Shown here piece by piece: positions 49,807 to 62,158 of a stretch of DNA of 64,000 bases. Position 1 is the first letter of the stretch. Each line of letters starts with the position of its first letter. Below the pieces are notes generated by a model. The model had not been told where the DNA came from and made no database searches. It saw only the letters and a program-made list of their open reading frames with translations. Source of the stretch: Lates calcarifer (lineage: Eukaryota; Chordata; Actinopteri; Centropomidae); contig NC_066842.1 of NCBI RefSeq assembly GCF_001640805.2, positions 24,816,098-24,880,097 of the forward strand. Reading direction: 5' to 3'. Position numbers and translations under genes: made by a program.

Positions 49807-52800
49807 GGAGCCATAGAAGGAGGGAGGGAGGAGGTAGGGGGATAGAGAGAGAAAGAGAGAGACAGGAAAGGATGACAGCAAAGAAAAAATGAGGAAATGG
49901 TATGAGGAAAATGTTGATTAACATTTGAGGGTTTGAGGGCGTCAGAGCTAGCTAGCCAGAAGTCATGATAAGAGTGCAAAACGTGTCAGCAACAGCAAGG
50001 AAAGTTCATAAACGAGATGAAGAACGCTCTCTCTATCTGCCATCTTCGCCCCCCCCCGCCCCCCCAACCACTGTAAAATATCTTATGTATTGCTACTAAA
50101 AAACCCTAGCCACCTCTTTTAAATATCCACTTCAACTCCCGTATCCACTTCAACTCCCGTCAATGATGAAGATGTACGTAACTGTTTTTGTCATTCTTGT
50201 GTTTGCTCTGTTTGCACCCAACCCCCCACCCCTCCATACACACGCAAAAGAAAAACAAAGAAAGTAATTATGTCTTCAATTCACACAGCAAAGACTTGTT
50301 ATTAATAATATGTTATGAGAAGGTATTTTTTGCTAGCAATTTTTTTTTATTGTTATACAGAAGTGTGAGTATCTCTCTCTGTGTTGTTTATATAGGAGTG
50401 CTTTTTTCTCTCCAGGTGAGAGACGGGTCACAGGTGTGCATTTGGGGTGTGTCCAAAATTTGGCAGACAGCAGAACACAGCCTATTTTGTCCCTGTAGTG
50501 GTTAGAGAAAATGTATTTGCTTTTTAAGTCCACGAGCATAGCTAGAATACATCTTGTTGACTTAGATCTGCACTTAGTAAGATTTTATATCAAACTTGTA
50601 AACTAGAATCCAAAAGAGTGGTGTCATCAGCGTATATACAAGTGTTAAGGTATTTCCAAAAAGCAGAAGCAGGTATTTATTGACATAAAGTTTTTTTTTT
50701 TATGGATGGACCTATATAATTATCATAAAGCTTGTTACACTGTATGCTCTCTCATTACTGAACTTATTATCTCCTGACAGGAAATTGAACTGGGGCCAGC
50801 AGTAAAATATGCATTGAAACCTAGCCACTACACCACCAGATATAGCTTAACTGATACATATGTGCGGCTTCATTTGTTTTTATTGCTTTTAACCTGATAA
50901 TCTGTACATGATATATCCAAAGTAGCCTAAAAAATTGATTTTAACTTTGGTTTTAACCTTGATTTTGAGAGAGATGATTTTGTGTTTTGTAAGCAATTGG
51001 AGGCCATCTATTGTTTAGTAACAAATGAGCATAAAGTGATTTATATAAATATGCAGTCTTATGTAACTAATATAGCAGCAAAGTTATTATGAAGTATTTG
51101 TTCAGCATCAAGAAAACTGACAACTTATAACTTGTATTTCTAGACATTAATCACTAACCAATTTCTGTGAAATCAAGTGAGCATGAAATTGTCAGTATCT
51201 TACAAAGTAAGGTATTGCTGGAAATGCACTATTATGAGCTGAGTAGTTTAATGTAAAATGTTGTATGTGAAATTAGGAATAGAGTTGCATTACTATTGTA
51301 TTACCAATACTAATATTACTGTATCTGGATGAATTAAATTTGTAAATTGAGAGCACAATATAGAAGATTGTCCTCTTGCATTGTAAGCACTTGTTATGTT
51401 ATAGTATGTTATAGCTCTGTCTAGGAGAAGATTAGAAGATCAAAAGAAAACTGTTTCTTAAAGCATTTAGTGGTCTATCCAGGGAAAGTTCTATTCCATA
51501 AACATGACCAATTTAGTGGTGTTACATACTGAATCTGGTTACTGAAATTAAAATTACTGTTACTTTCGAGCCGCATTAATGCAATGTTGCTGAGCACAGC
51601 AACTTATGTTTCATCTAACATTTCTAAGACAATCCACTAGATGAATATAGACTAGAGTAAGTATTCATTAACATGGATATGCATGTGAATGAGAAAGTAA
51701 TCATAGGGCATCCTAGTATCTGAGTTTCATCAAGTATTAAGGCATTCTTCATTAGCACCTTACATTTGGCTAGTTAAATAGAGCCATGGATAAAACTGCC
51801 ATCATCAATCTATAAAGGACATATTCAGACAGATATTGACCCTGTGTTAAACAAACCAAAGGGCATTGGTGGAAGGGTATGCTGTTTCATGTACCAGTGT
51901 GACAGTGAAATACAGTCTGGGATGTCCAGTTGGAGCAATGTGCATGTGTGCATGCTTCCAATGGACAATGCAGTGCCATGGCAGATGACATCACATTGTA
52001 TTTGTTGCAGGAAAGCTTCACTTCCCCAGTTCAAATGAATGAGAGGGAGTGCATATATACATGCAAAGCAAATGTCTGTGTGAACAAAGCCTAACTCTGG
52101 GGTGTGGATGTGGCTCTTGCAGTCTCTACTCATACCAAACCAGACCAGGGGGACAGAGGCAAACCCAAACAAGCCCTCTTTTCGGGTCGCCACCAAAGAA
52201 CTCGCAGCAGTAGGCTGCTTTCTGTGGATATACCAAACCTATCCCCACATACACAAATATCCACACATGTATTACCATGCACACACACATTTTCAAACGT
52301 GCTCAAATGAAAGCTGCACTAGTTCAAGAAAAAGACATGAATAAATAAAACTCACACACACAAGAGTGATTAGTAATTGCTATGCATTTGGTGTTTGTTT
52401 TGATGTGCCTTGTAACGTCTCACCAGTACAGTACATGTATATAGGTATTGCTTTATACGAATGAAGTGTTGTGCTGTTGTCTGCTGTAACACTGGACCAC
52501 CTTGTCAGTGCTGATTGGGTCCCCAGGTAATGAACCATAGTCACCCTCTAATGTTTCAAGTTTTACAAAAAACCCTCTGATCCCCTGTCAGAAGGGGTGT
52601 AGCTTCCAATCACTGAGGTGTGTACTTCCCTAAGGTAGCCTGTAAGGGACGGGGCTTTTTTGGAGCCATTTGGGCACCAAGCTCAGAATGTAGGGCCCCC
52701 AACCCCCCGCCTCCCCTTAAAAAAAACAAAAAACACAGACATAAGGTGCCCCGGCTCTCACAGGCAAGCCTAGTCACCACCTTAAAGGGCTATCAGCTAA

Positions 52801-53890
52801 AGTCACTTTCTAAAATATATTGGTGGTGTTTCTGTGCACCAGGGGGGCCTAAAGAGCAACATACTGGCAGAGAATACACTTCTTTTCATGCAAACACAGA
52901 GAGAGACTCTCATCTTAAAAGTGTGCAAATGAATGATGAAGGAAAAGAATGTGATTTTGCAGAAGCTAGAGAGATTATTGTTGAATTATTTAATGTTGAA
53001 GTGTAAAACTGAAAAAATATCCTGACAGGTGGAAAGGAGAAATTATGAGAGTATACTGGTCTGATAAAACATCTCAGTCACCGCTTATTTCATGAACACT
53101 GACATTTGCATGTGGTGGAATTTGTATATATAATCTTTCTCTTCTCTTAGCTATTTTTCACCATCTAATCTTTGGTTTCCTCCTTCACTACACTTACACA
53201 ATTTGCCTGGGGGGGGGTCCTGAATGTGTTTGTCCCCTTTTGAAGTGCTGTACAGTATTGTCAACCTCATCCTCTCACAACCCCCACACCGCCAAACACA
53301 TACACACCCCACTATGGTCATATATCTTTAACATGAAACCCACCTCCTCTCTACTCCAACTAAAGGTCTAATGATTTCATTCGGTTGCAATTGTTTAAAC
53401 TCCACAACTCCTGTGTGTTAGCACTGTTTAGAACTTGGTCCTCCTTGCACTTAGAGATACTTTTTTATTTAGAGAACAGGTTACCTGAACTTACACTACT
53501 GTGTTGTGAAGATCAACATAATTCTGTTCCTCTTCCCTTGGAGTTTTCCTTTTCTTCTAAACAAAAATAGGGTGTAACTTCATCTTGGTATAATGATATT
53601 GGTTCATGTGTACTGCTACTGTTCCTCCTTCTTACTAACATTATGACTGAGTTGTATAGAGCAATAAGTTCTTTTTCTCCCATTTGGATTCTTCCATGTT
53701 GTGGGCGTCTTCCCTATTGGCTTGTTTCTATTCACAAACGCAGAAGGACTCTTAACCGCTTTGTTGTCATTCCGATGTGTACTGTTAAGTTTGAATATAT
53801 TATATATAAATACATATACACAGCAAGTTGTCTCTGTCCATGTACTGACTAAGTAACAAATAAGAAATAAAGACTTTGTCTCAGAATTTG
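49807..53890 (+). other. ndrg4: probable ndrg4 3' UTR
   Basis: No coding signal follows the stop for 4 kb. The stretch has a GA-rich start, a C-rich run at 50050-50067, an 18-bp tandem duplication at 50125-50160 and AT-rich DNA. A canonical AATAAA at 53866-53871 is followed by T/GT-rich sequence. A further AATAAA-like site is near 52339. The true 3' end and any shorter forms cannot be fixed from sequence alone. Confidence 0.45.
53866..53871 (+). terminator. candidate poly(A) signal AATAAA for ndrg4
   Basis: Canonical hexamer within GAAATAAAGACTTTG; a GT/T-rich stretch (TTTCTGTTGTGTTTT) follows about 25 bases later, the usual downstream element. It lies 4.06 kb after the stop codon, so assignment to ndrg4 is by position only. 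Confidence 0.45.
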
Positions 53891-55214
53891 AGGAGTCATT
53901 TTCTGTTGTGTTTTAAATGTTTTAAATATATCGTGAGCAGCTCTCACATCAGCTTTCAACCTTACTGTGACAAAATTGCATTTCTTTTGAATTTTTCATT
54001 GTATCTTGATAAAAATATTAATATGATAATATTGCAAACAGTTCCTCCTCACTTTATTCAGGTTCCATTCCACCTAGTATGGCCCCACCCACAATATCTT
54101 TGATTTACATTATTCCAGTTCACTAACATCATAGTGAATAATGTAAACAATATCAACCTGAATTTGAATATTACTCAGGGTTAAGATCACACAGGTGTAG
54201 GGCGTTATCTCACTCAAAACGGAGGACAAGACGTCTTGATTCACAGACAAAGCTGAGCCATTAAACTCAGTCTCCCAAAGTCCTTCACCTTTTCACACTT
54301 AATGTAAAATCCCCAACTCCAGCTACAACTGTCACTGTATGGCCTAATATCCCTGATGTCACCAAGCTGATAAAAAGAAGATGGTCTCCTTTTTTCTTTC
54401 TCTCTGCCACTGCCCTGCTCATCAAGGGAGCTGGAGCCCTCTCTACTCTGCTGTTCTTCATGAGAGAGCATTAGTTGCTCTCTTTCTTCCTATGACAAGG
54501 GTAGGAACAAAGCTCTGTGACCTCCATATGGTCCACATGAAGCAGAGGCCTGCACTAGACTGAACTTTGGTTGTGACACAAGAGCATACCAAAGCATTTA
54601 AAACCAAGCACCGGCAGGTACCACACAAACTCTACCAGCTGGGTTTACCAGCAAAAGGAGCTACAAAGCAGAGTTAGCATCAACCAGCTAACTGTGCGAG
54701 GACAGCAAAGAAACCACCACTGATCTCTTCAACAACACTGAGGCCACACAGCCAGGAGCACTGCAGTTTGATGGACCTTGACCAGGACTCAGCAAAACAG
54801 CACAGCAATAAGGCATGTTTGTCTTCCCCTTCAATTGCCTTGGTAACGTAACTGGGCGTAGTTTACCTTACCTCACAGAGTGCAGCACAACTAAGCATAA
54901 GACTGCCAACTTTTATCAGTGTATTGTACTGATTTGATCCAATGTATATCCTGAGCTTTGTTGTTATTCCTGGTTTATATGTCTGTTTACTTATCCGATT
55001 ATTGGTTAATAGAAACTAACATCACAGCCACACAGTTATGAAAGTTTCCTAATTTCTAATATTAATAAACATGCATTATGGTTGAAATCCATCATTTCTT
55101 GTTGGGACACCTTTTGCCTGTTTTGTGCCCTGTGAGCAATGCCAGTGTGCGTAAAAAAGAACTTTTCACAGTGTTTTGATGCTTAATCAGCTCAGAATGG
55201 CCAAAAACTTAAGC
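53891..55214. other. intergenic stretch, nothing recognised
   Basis: AT-rich sequence between the candidate ndrg4 poly(A) site and the Penelope-like elements. No coding or RNA signal seen. Confidence 0.55.
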
Positions 55215-55216
55215 AT

Positions 55217-55535
55217 CTCTCTCCCACTCACTCATATACAGATTAGCATATAAGGGTGCATACCGAATTGCCCATGGCATTCCCCTCCACTTGTAGAAAC
55301 CACCAGTCATCAAACAAGAAATCACTGTTATTTAAACAGAGTTCCAGCAGTTGAAGTATTTCTTCATCCAGTCTACCTGGATCAGGATACCGTTTGAAAA
55401 ACAGTTTTTACAGCTTGGAGGCCCATAGGAGTGTTGATGTTTGTGTACAAACTGTCAATATCTATGGTGAACAGAAAGGCGTGTATAGGGACCACCATGG
55501 GATGGATGATTTCTAGAACGTGGTATGTGTAATAA
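55217..55535 (-). mobile_element. partial second copy of Penelope-like RT domain
   Basis: Read on the - strand it carries FTIDIDSLYTNI and then a VEGNAMG box (normally GTAMG), in the same order as 57134-57455 of the larger element and with clear base-level similarity throughout. It lies in the same orientation, on the 3' side of the main copy, and ends abruptly on both sides. A stop and a changed box show decay. Confidence 0.82.
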
Positions 55536-56089
55536 GTAAGATTTTGCAACAAACATATACACACACATATATATATGTATATTCAAAGCAGAAGAAATCT
55601 ATATATACACACACATACACCAAAAAGAAGATAATATATAAACATATTTATAAATTATTGTTACCAAAACCAACCAGGCATTGCAGTCAGTAGTGTAGAG
55701 GATAAAAGGAATTTATTTGCTCCTGGGGATTAAAGGTTCCAGAGGGGCAAGTAATCATAATTATCACTGTGTGTCTAATCCATATAAATTATTGAAAGGG
55801 AGATCCACCTTTGATGTTTATTTATTTATTTATTTATTTTTTAAATATATACCAAAAAGGGAAGACTCCCACATCAAGGAATTAAGAGGATTCTAGAACA
55901 AACACAGGATAAGAAAGATCTATCTATTAGAATGTGGTACTTGCAAGGGTAAAGGGAAAGGAAGGAAGACAAAAAGTTATTTTAGTTATAAAAATCATTT
56001 AGCCCCTGAGGGGTTCTGGTAGCCAATTTTTCAATCTATATTCTCTCTGCTCTCTTTCTCTGTCCAGCAGTCCAGCCCGGGTTTGCTTC

Positions 56090-56275
56090 CAGTCCCACAA
56101 TACTCAAGTTTTGGGCCCCATGTACTCTGAAATGTTGAATGAGGCATTTTTGCGAGTTGCCTTTTTCTATTCCATGTAAATGTTGTTTCAATCTTATTAT
56201 TAAGGGTTTGCTAGTTTCTCCTATATACTACATTCTGCACACATCACAATGGATCCCATATACCACATTGCTGGT
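56090..56275 (-). pseudogene. GIY-YIG endonuclease remnant of the Penelope-like element
   Basis: On the - strand the sequence reads VVYGIHCDVCRM, a stop, then YIGETSKPLIIRLKQHLHG and a segment with QHFRVHG. VYGI..C..C and YIGET are the two halves of the GIY-YIG nuclease signature with the Cys pair common in Penelope-like elements. The stop between them inactivates it. It lies C-terminal to the RT, as expected for endonuclease-bearing members. Confidence 0.75.
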
Positions 56276-56849
56276 TTGTAAGGTAAAGGTACCATTAACA
56301 GGGCCCCCCCAATCCCCATGTAGATTTGTAACCTATTTCATATTTTTTAGTCTTTCACGGTGCAGCCACAGTGTCCCATCCTCTCTGGTGAAGGTCGCTT
56401 TGACCAATAGGAAAAATGCAAATTTGAGAGAACTGAGAGCCAATATGACTCTATAGTTTTTTAGTCGATCAAATTGTTCTTGGGTTTTCTGACAGTTCTC
56501 CTTAAGAGAAATATACTTATGGGAAAAAGTGCTGACCAGAGGGATGAGTTTTGGAGGTGCACCAGGAGCGAGCTCTAATCCGGGTAATGGGGGGTATCCT
56601 CACCAGCCCACCGGTGCACCTGTTTAGAGTTTCCAATCTGTGAGGTGGAGCCAATGGTGAGTGAGTGGGAGAGAGGGCCGCCAAGGTCTCAGCCTTAATT
56701 CTCCTCAAAAATCGTCAAGAGTAATTTCTCCTTCTGAGGCTCCGAAATAAAATGGAGATGGCCTGATGTAAATCGGATTCATGTGTACAGATACAATGAA
56801 AGCGAAGAATTTGAGATTTAATGATGCCCTTAAAGGTATGTCCTGGATG

Positions 56850-57819
56850 ATAGCTAAGTCTGTGTAAGAGTGCATGTGTATCTGTCGGTTTAAAGTAAAC
56901 TTTAGATGTCAGGCGTTTATGTGTGGCATTTATGGGAAAGAGAGAAATGGTGGTATCTAGGAAATTGACCTGGTGTGTGTCTAAGGTATGTTTGATTTTG
57001 ATGGATGGATGATGGTTATTAAGAATTTCTGTGAATTGATAAAATGAATCCTCACTATGTGGTCATATTCCTATGATGTCATCCAGGAACCTGAGGTAGA
57101 GGAGCGGTTTGAGGGGGCATTTGGCAAGGGTCTCTCTTTCCCACTCACTCATATACAGGTTGGCGTATGAAGGAGCATATCGGTGACCCATAGCAGTCCC
57201 CTCCACCTGCAAAAACCACCTGTCATCAAACAAAAAATCATTGTTATTTACACAGATTTTCAACAATTGGAGGATTTCCTTATTTGGTCTGCTAGGATCA
57301 GGGTACCTTTGGAAAATAGTTTTTACACCTCAAAGACCCATAGAAGTATTGATATTTGTATATAAGCTGTCAATATCTATGGTGAACAAAAAAGTGTGTG
57401 AGGGAACCACCATGGGACAAATGATCTCTAAAAAATGATAAGTGTCCTTGATGTAGCTGGAGTGTCTCGTGGAGAGGGGGCCCAAAAAGTGGTCAATGTA
57501 TTAAGACATTGTAGGTTACACTATTGCAATCTGATACTATCGGCCTGCCTGCTGGAATCTCATAGGGGACCGTCCACGTCTCTGGCTTCTTGTGGATTTT
57601 GGGGAGGAGGTAAAAACCTCTCGGACGAGGGTCATCCGGACCATAAAGATAGTCACGTTGTTTGGCAGTGATATATTTGCGATTATGTAGTGATTGAATA
57701 ATGTTCCTGACCTGTGTTTGTGTTGCTACCTGTATGCTATCTGATATGGTTCTGTAACATCTAGTATTTTGCAATTGCCGGTTAGCCTCAAGGGCATACT
57801 GTTGCTTATCCATAATCAC
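56850..57819 (-). pseudogene. Penelope-like reverse transcriptase domain, broken
   Basis: From 57819 downward: FYLLPKIHKKPE..GRPIVSDCNS (early RT block), FTIDIDSLYTNI (motif A), EGTAMGHRYAPSYANLYM (motif B), YLRFLDDIIGI (motif C with the catalytic DD) and VNFLDTTISL. An in-frame stop after the motif A region and another after the DD motif break the frame. Motif order and wording are typical of Penelope-like RTs and unlike the L2 RT elsewhere in the window. Confidence 0.85.
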
Positions 57820-57907
57820 TATTTTTGATCCTTTATCTGCCGGTTTGATAATGATGTTTTTATTGTTTTTAAGTTGTTGTAATGCATGTTTCTCCTGTGA
57901 GGTGAGA

Positions 57908-58504
57908 CTATCCGCATGGTCCGGGCCCTCTTGATAATTTTGTAGACTCTCTATCTGCTCTAATTAGGTCTTTTATTGGTTTACTTAGTTGTTCCCACCC
58001 CAGTTCCCAGTTGGAGGGGAGAGTGAAGGGGACATGTGTAAATTCCTCCTCCTGAAAGTAATCAATGATTTTGAGACATCTGTGGTATCTGTGGAAGTCC
58101 CTGCGTAGTTCTTCTTTATCAAAGGTATCTGGACGAGGAATGAAACTAAGCCCCCTCTCCAAGAGTCGCACTTGTGCTGTTGTCGGTTGAAATAGCCTAG
58201 ACAGATTCAGGACATTACTTTTAGAGTCCCAGGAAAGGTCCACAGGCCGCTGAGGTCCCCATGTGGTCGCAAATGGGGGACAGGGGGACAAAGAAGGGTG
58301 GGGAGAGGTGAGAGGAAGAGAGGAAGGTGGAGGAGAGGGAGAGTGAGAGGGGGAATGGAGGGAGGAGGGAGAAGGGCAAGCGATAGTGGTTCTCCCCCCA
58401 TTTGGCGGCTGGAAGTTCCTCATCACAGGGGCTGCGGCATGTGGTTGGCCCCTCCCAGGTCCCAATGTAGGTTCTAGGGGTGGTGTAAATTTAGTTGGGC
58501 ACAC
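57908..58504 (-). pseudogene. Penelope-like polyprotein, N-terminal to RT
   Basis: 198-codon open frame. The first half is Pro/Ser-rich low-complexity; the second carries LSRLFQPTTAQVRLLERGL and SFIPRPDTFDKEELRRDF, a pre-RT motif of the kind seen in Penelope-like proteins (Lx2GLxFIPxP, then a helix with DxxRF/H). It runs into the RT frames at 57819 after an interruption. Confidence 0.72.
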
Positions 58505-58766
58505 CAGTGGGCAAATAGGCGTCCCGCCATATATGGTGTCCAGTGGATACTGTCCTGTTTAGTGTGGAACCTGCTGTGGTGAAGTGTGATTAGATGTGGA
58601 AGGTGATTAGTAATGTGTTTCGTTGATATCTCTCAAGTTCCTCTGCTGTACCTTAGGTAGGGAAATTGAATGTGTAAATTAATTCGATGGTGGAATTTTA
58701 TTTAAATTTGAATCCCCCAGAAATAGGACAGGTTTGATCCGTGCAATTTTCCAGTCTTGTATTTTC

Positions 58767-60753
58767 CTACTTGGTCTGGCCTTGTGATAAGTTGGAATGC
58801 AGAGTGTATTTGCCGTTGCTCCGCTGCCCCCCTTGGGAGCCAGCGGTGGCCGGCTCATTTCCTCCCCACCCCAGCCTTTGGATAAGTTGTGGAGTTGAGG
58901 TTTCAGATTGGGTATTCTCGGTCATGTGGCTTTTACGTTCTGTCGTCTGTGCAACTTGGTTTAACCCAGTCATCATGTTAACCTCCTCCCTTATCTCACA
59001 TACAAGCATTGATTGTTGTTCTGTAGGCTGAGGGGTGGGTTGGCAAGGCCATGCACCACGGTCTCCACCTAGAGACAAACGAGAATGATGTCCCAGTCGG
59101 TCAGTGTGTGTATTCTGAGTGAGAGTAAGTGATTGACTATGTGGTGGTATATTAGGAGTATCTGAGTCACCGCCCGAGTCTGTGGTCGGTTGGAGTTTGG
59201 TCCCCCAGAGGGTATTTTCCTAAGAAGGGGGAGGTGCGGAAGGGAGAGGAGAGAGCAAGGAGGAGGGCACTGAGGCAATGGTAGGTCCCTGTCTGGAGAC
59301 CCATTTCCCTCCGAGTCACTAGCTAAGTTGCTGGAGGGAGACGAGGTAGGGGAAGGTGGTGTAGAGGAGTAATAATGGAAGATTTGTGATTAATGATGGG
59401 TCTTTAACTCCAGTCTCCTTAAGCTGCTGTAGAGGGGAGGAGGGAGGTGGGGGAGGGAGAAGTGGAGGAGGTGGATGAAGGGTCGACAAGGTCGATGGGA
59501 CAGGAGGACAGAGGAACCCAACATCCTGCCCTTGTTGCCGCTCAGTAGCCCCTGTGGGAATGGGTGAAATTCCTGACGGTTGGGGTGGATTTTGTCCCGC
59601 CCGTCCCACAATCCCCACTAATCGCCCCCCCCCCGTCTTTGGGGCCAGGGGTGTTGAATTGTTTTGGTCCCATCAAGCCAGATTATGGTCCATTGGGGGA
59701 CTCCAGGTCAAGTTGGGTTGAGTATTATTTACAGTTGTAGTTTTTGGTTTGGTTTTTGTCCCCAGGTCCCCCTTTAAGATTGAGTACTGTTCCACCATGG
59801 TAATTCTGGGGCCAAGGTAAAGGGAACGTGAGTGTGGGGCAGCAGTCTTACACAGTTTGGGAAATTGTTCCTTGTCCTCCATGTCCAGGTTCCCCTCCTC
59901 CATCCCCCGGACGCTGCTCCCGGGTTCACTGGAATCTAGTGTAGAATCTGAAATATGAGTGTGATTAGGTGAGTGATCCAAAAGAGCCTCAACCATCCTT
60001 CCCACATCTGGGTTCAGTCTGGGGCCATATCTTTTGGTAGCCCAGCCCATAGCTACTCGTAGGGCCTTTTTGTTTAGTTTGCCCCCACTACAGTTAGTTA
60101 TAATATCTACATAGTGATCCCGTAGGAGCATCATATTATTCTCCATCCACTTATTAGTGTTCTCAATTACCTTTTCCTGAATCTGTTCAGTGGGGGAGGA
60201 TCAGGTTTAATAAAGGCTGTTAATTTTTTTTCACCTGTTTGGTCATGCCTTTAGGAAAGGAGTTGCTGTTAATAGCTTGATCAATAATGAGTTTATGGTG
60301 AATGGGTTGGATTAAGTAACCCTTAGTAACTTGTCTTGTTTCTGGATCTAGTGGTTGTTTGACTATGTTGGAATGTATATAGGCTGCATGACTAGTACTC
60401 AGCCTGGTCTCACACTGTCCCCCCCGGCCTTTTCTAATAAATGGTTAAGGGTGGAGGGGTAAATCTCTGTCCCTAGGTTCAGCCTGTGCATATCTATCAA
60501 AATGCCGGCTGGAATGGATGGCCTCCTTCCTGTAAGAGAGGTTTGGATTGTTAAATTGTGTTGGTGTGGGCCCACCTGAATTCTCAACGGCAGGTATCCG
60601 TCGGGTGCGGCCATCAGTGTCCATCCGTGGAGCCGAGTGTCTGTTGCTCCCTCCATTGTTCCATGTGTTCCAGCTGGAAGTGGGATCATATGGCTTCATT
60701 GAGTCCTTAGAGTGGATCCAGGTATCTATGAAGACTTCCTCAAGAAGAATCAA
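58767..60753 (-). pseudogene. upstream coding remnant of the Penelope-like element
   Basis: Several - strand open stretches, the best at 60146-59673 (with KALRVAMGWATKRYGPRLNP and PGSSVRGMEEGN) and at 60753-60399. Composition is Pro/Thr/Asn-rich, and they are in the right place for an N-terminal extension or a separate first ORF of the element. No domain recognised, so the link is by position and orientation only. Confidence 0.4.
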
Positions 60754-61090
60754 TTAATCCCCCAGTGCCATGCAGTATTGTCCTTTTTTAGAAATCCAGA
60801 GGAACACTCTTAGTATTTAGCCAAAAGGAGACAAAGGAAGTATGCCCAGACAAAGAGAGTTCCACTCGGTTCCAGGTGGTTAGCATCCAAGTGCTAGTAG
60901 GCCCCAAGCCTCCTCTCGGGAGAAGGTATAGAGTAGGCAAGTTTGCCACATACCAACTGTTAAAATAACTCATTTTATTGGAATGTTTATTAAAACCAAT
61001 TAAAATTTCCAATGTAGGAACAAAAGGTTCCAATACTCAATAGTTCTTTTTGGGAGAGAAGGTGAAGTCCAAATCGGTCGACATGAAAAT

Positions 61091-61130
61091 CCCCTGATGT
61101 TTCGCAATAGGTATTGCTTCCTCAGAGGGG
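61091..61130 (-). ncRNA. hammerhead-ribozyme-like fold at the 5' side of the Penelope-like element
   Basis: Read on the - strand: CCCCT, then CTGAGGA (fits the core C-U-G-A-N-G-A), a perfect 6-bp hairpin GCAATA/TATTGC with a 2-base loop, then GAAAC, then AGGGG pairing with the first five bases. An extra A before the hairpin and the very short third arm suggest a degenerate or inactive motif. Hammerhead motifs are known in Penelope-like elements; cleavage here is not shown. Confidence 0.5.
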
Positions 61131-61929
61131 TAAGTAGAATGCACAGGCTGATGAGAGTTGAGTTGCTGATCTAGGTTCCCTTCCTGGATCAGCAAGTCTA
61201 GTTTCTTTGTGATTGGCCGTAGTAGTTTGAATCTCCCTCCTCTACTAGGGTGGGGATTTAAAGAGACAATGGGACCAAGAGCAAGGGCTGTAAGTGAAAA
61301 GATTTATAGAAAGCTAGGTGTTTATAGATTTGTTTATTTTGATTTTTGATTTTATGTGTTTATGTATATTTACAATGTAGTGTATTTATGTGTGGATATG
61401 TTAAGGGGTATATAATCTGCATGGAATAAGGTCTATTAGTGATCTGATCTCCTAAATACACTAAAAGACTGAAAAGATGTAAAGTTTACCCAGGTGACAG
61501 CGTCCCTCCCTCCTTCCCAAGAGACAGGAAGTGACTCTCCAAAATAAAGGTCTCTACTGAACTATTCAGTACCTTTGCATTTCTCTTAGATCTGACAGTC
61601 TTCTCTTTTTCTATTAGAATGAGAGGAAAAAAAGGGGGGGGGGTGTTGGGTGGGGGAAAGTTTTTGTTTTGGTTTTTCAGCTGTGGTTCATTCTGGTTCT
61701 CTCTCACAGAATTGTTGAGTTCTTTCCTCAAGGGTTGCTCTAAGGGAGGGAGATCTCATATGTTAGTGGTGTAGAGGGTTCCAGTTGCAGGCCCAGGCAG
61801 CAATCTCCTATTTCTCCCAATACGTTGTAGTTCTCTCAGTGGGTTCAACCCTGGGATGGACTGGTAGACAGAGTAGAGGAAATACCCAAGATAGAAGTAC
61901 AGGTAAGGAGGAGTTTTTTTATGGGGGGG

Positions 61930-62110
61930 GGTTTACATATATACATACATATACACACACACATACATGCACCTACACATACACATACACACATACACAC
62001 ATATCTCTTATGAGGGGTAGTCAGATACAACCATAAGTTTTCCTGTTGGGATTGCACATATGCATACATGCACATGCACACACACACACACACATATGTG
62101 CACACACATA
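61930..62110. repeat. CA/TACA-rich simple repeat
   Basis: Imperfect (CA)n, (TACA)n and ATACAC runs on both sides of a short unique stretch at 62000-62060. The open frames through it are low-complexity artefacts. Confidence 0.85.
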
Positions 62111-62158
62111 TCCACACCCCTACATATGCGCACATGTATGCACGCATACATATACATG

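Larger units (their letters stand above)
55600..61180 (-). mobile_element. decayed Penelope-like retroelement (RT plus GIY-YIG endonuclease)
   Basis: A long - strand element. Order from its 5' side: hammerhead-like fold (61130-61091), poorly conserved N-terminal coding (60753-58767), core with an LxxGLxFIP motif (58504-57908), RT (57819-56850) and a GIY-YIG remnant (56275-56090), then AT-rich tail with (TTTA)n at 55816-55841. RT followed by a C-terminal GIY-YIG nuclease is the defining layout of Penelope-like elements. Several stops and frameshifts make it inactive. Ends are approximate; no terminal repeat was identified with certainty. Confidence 0.85.

Noticed and set aside
58741..59031. 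+ strand open frame of 96 codons over the Penelope-like region
   Set aside because: It is the complementary strand of the element's upstream coding region and has no independent signal.
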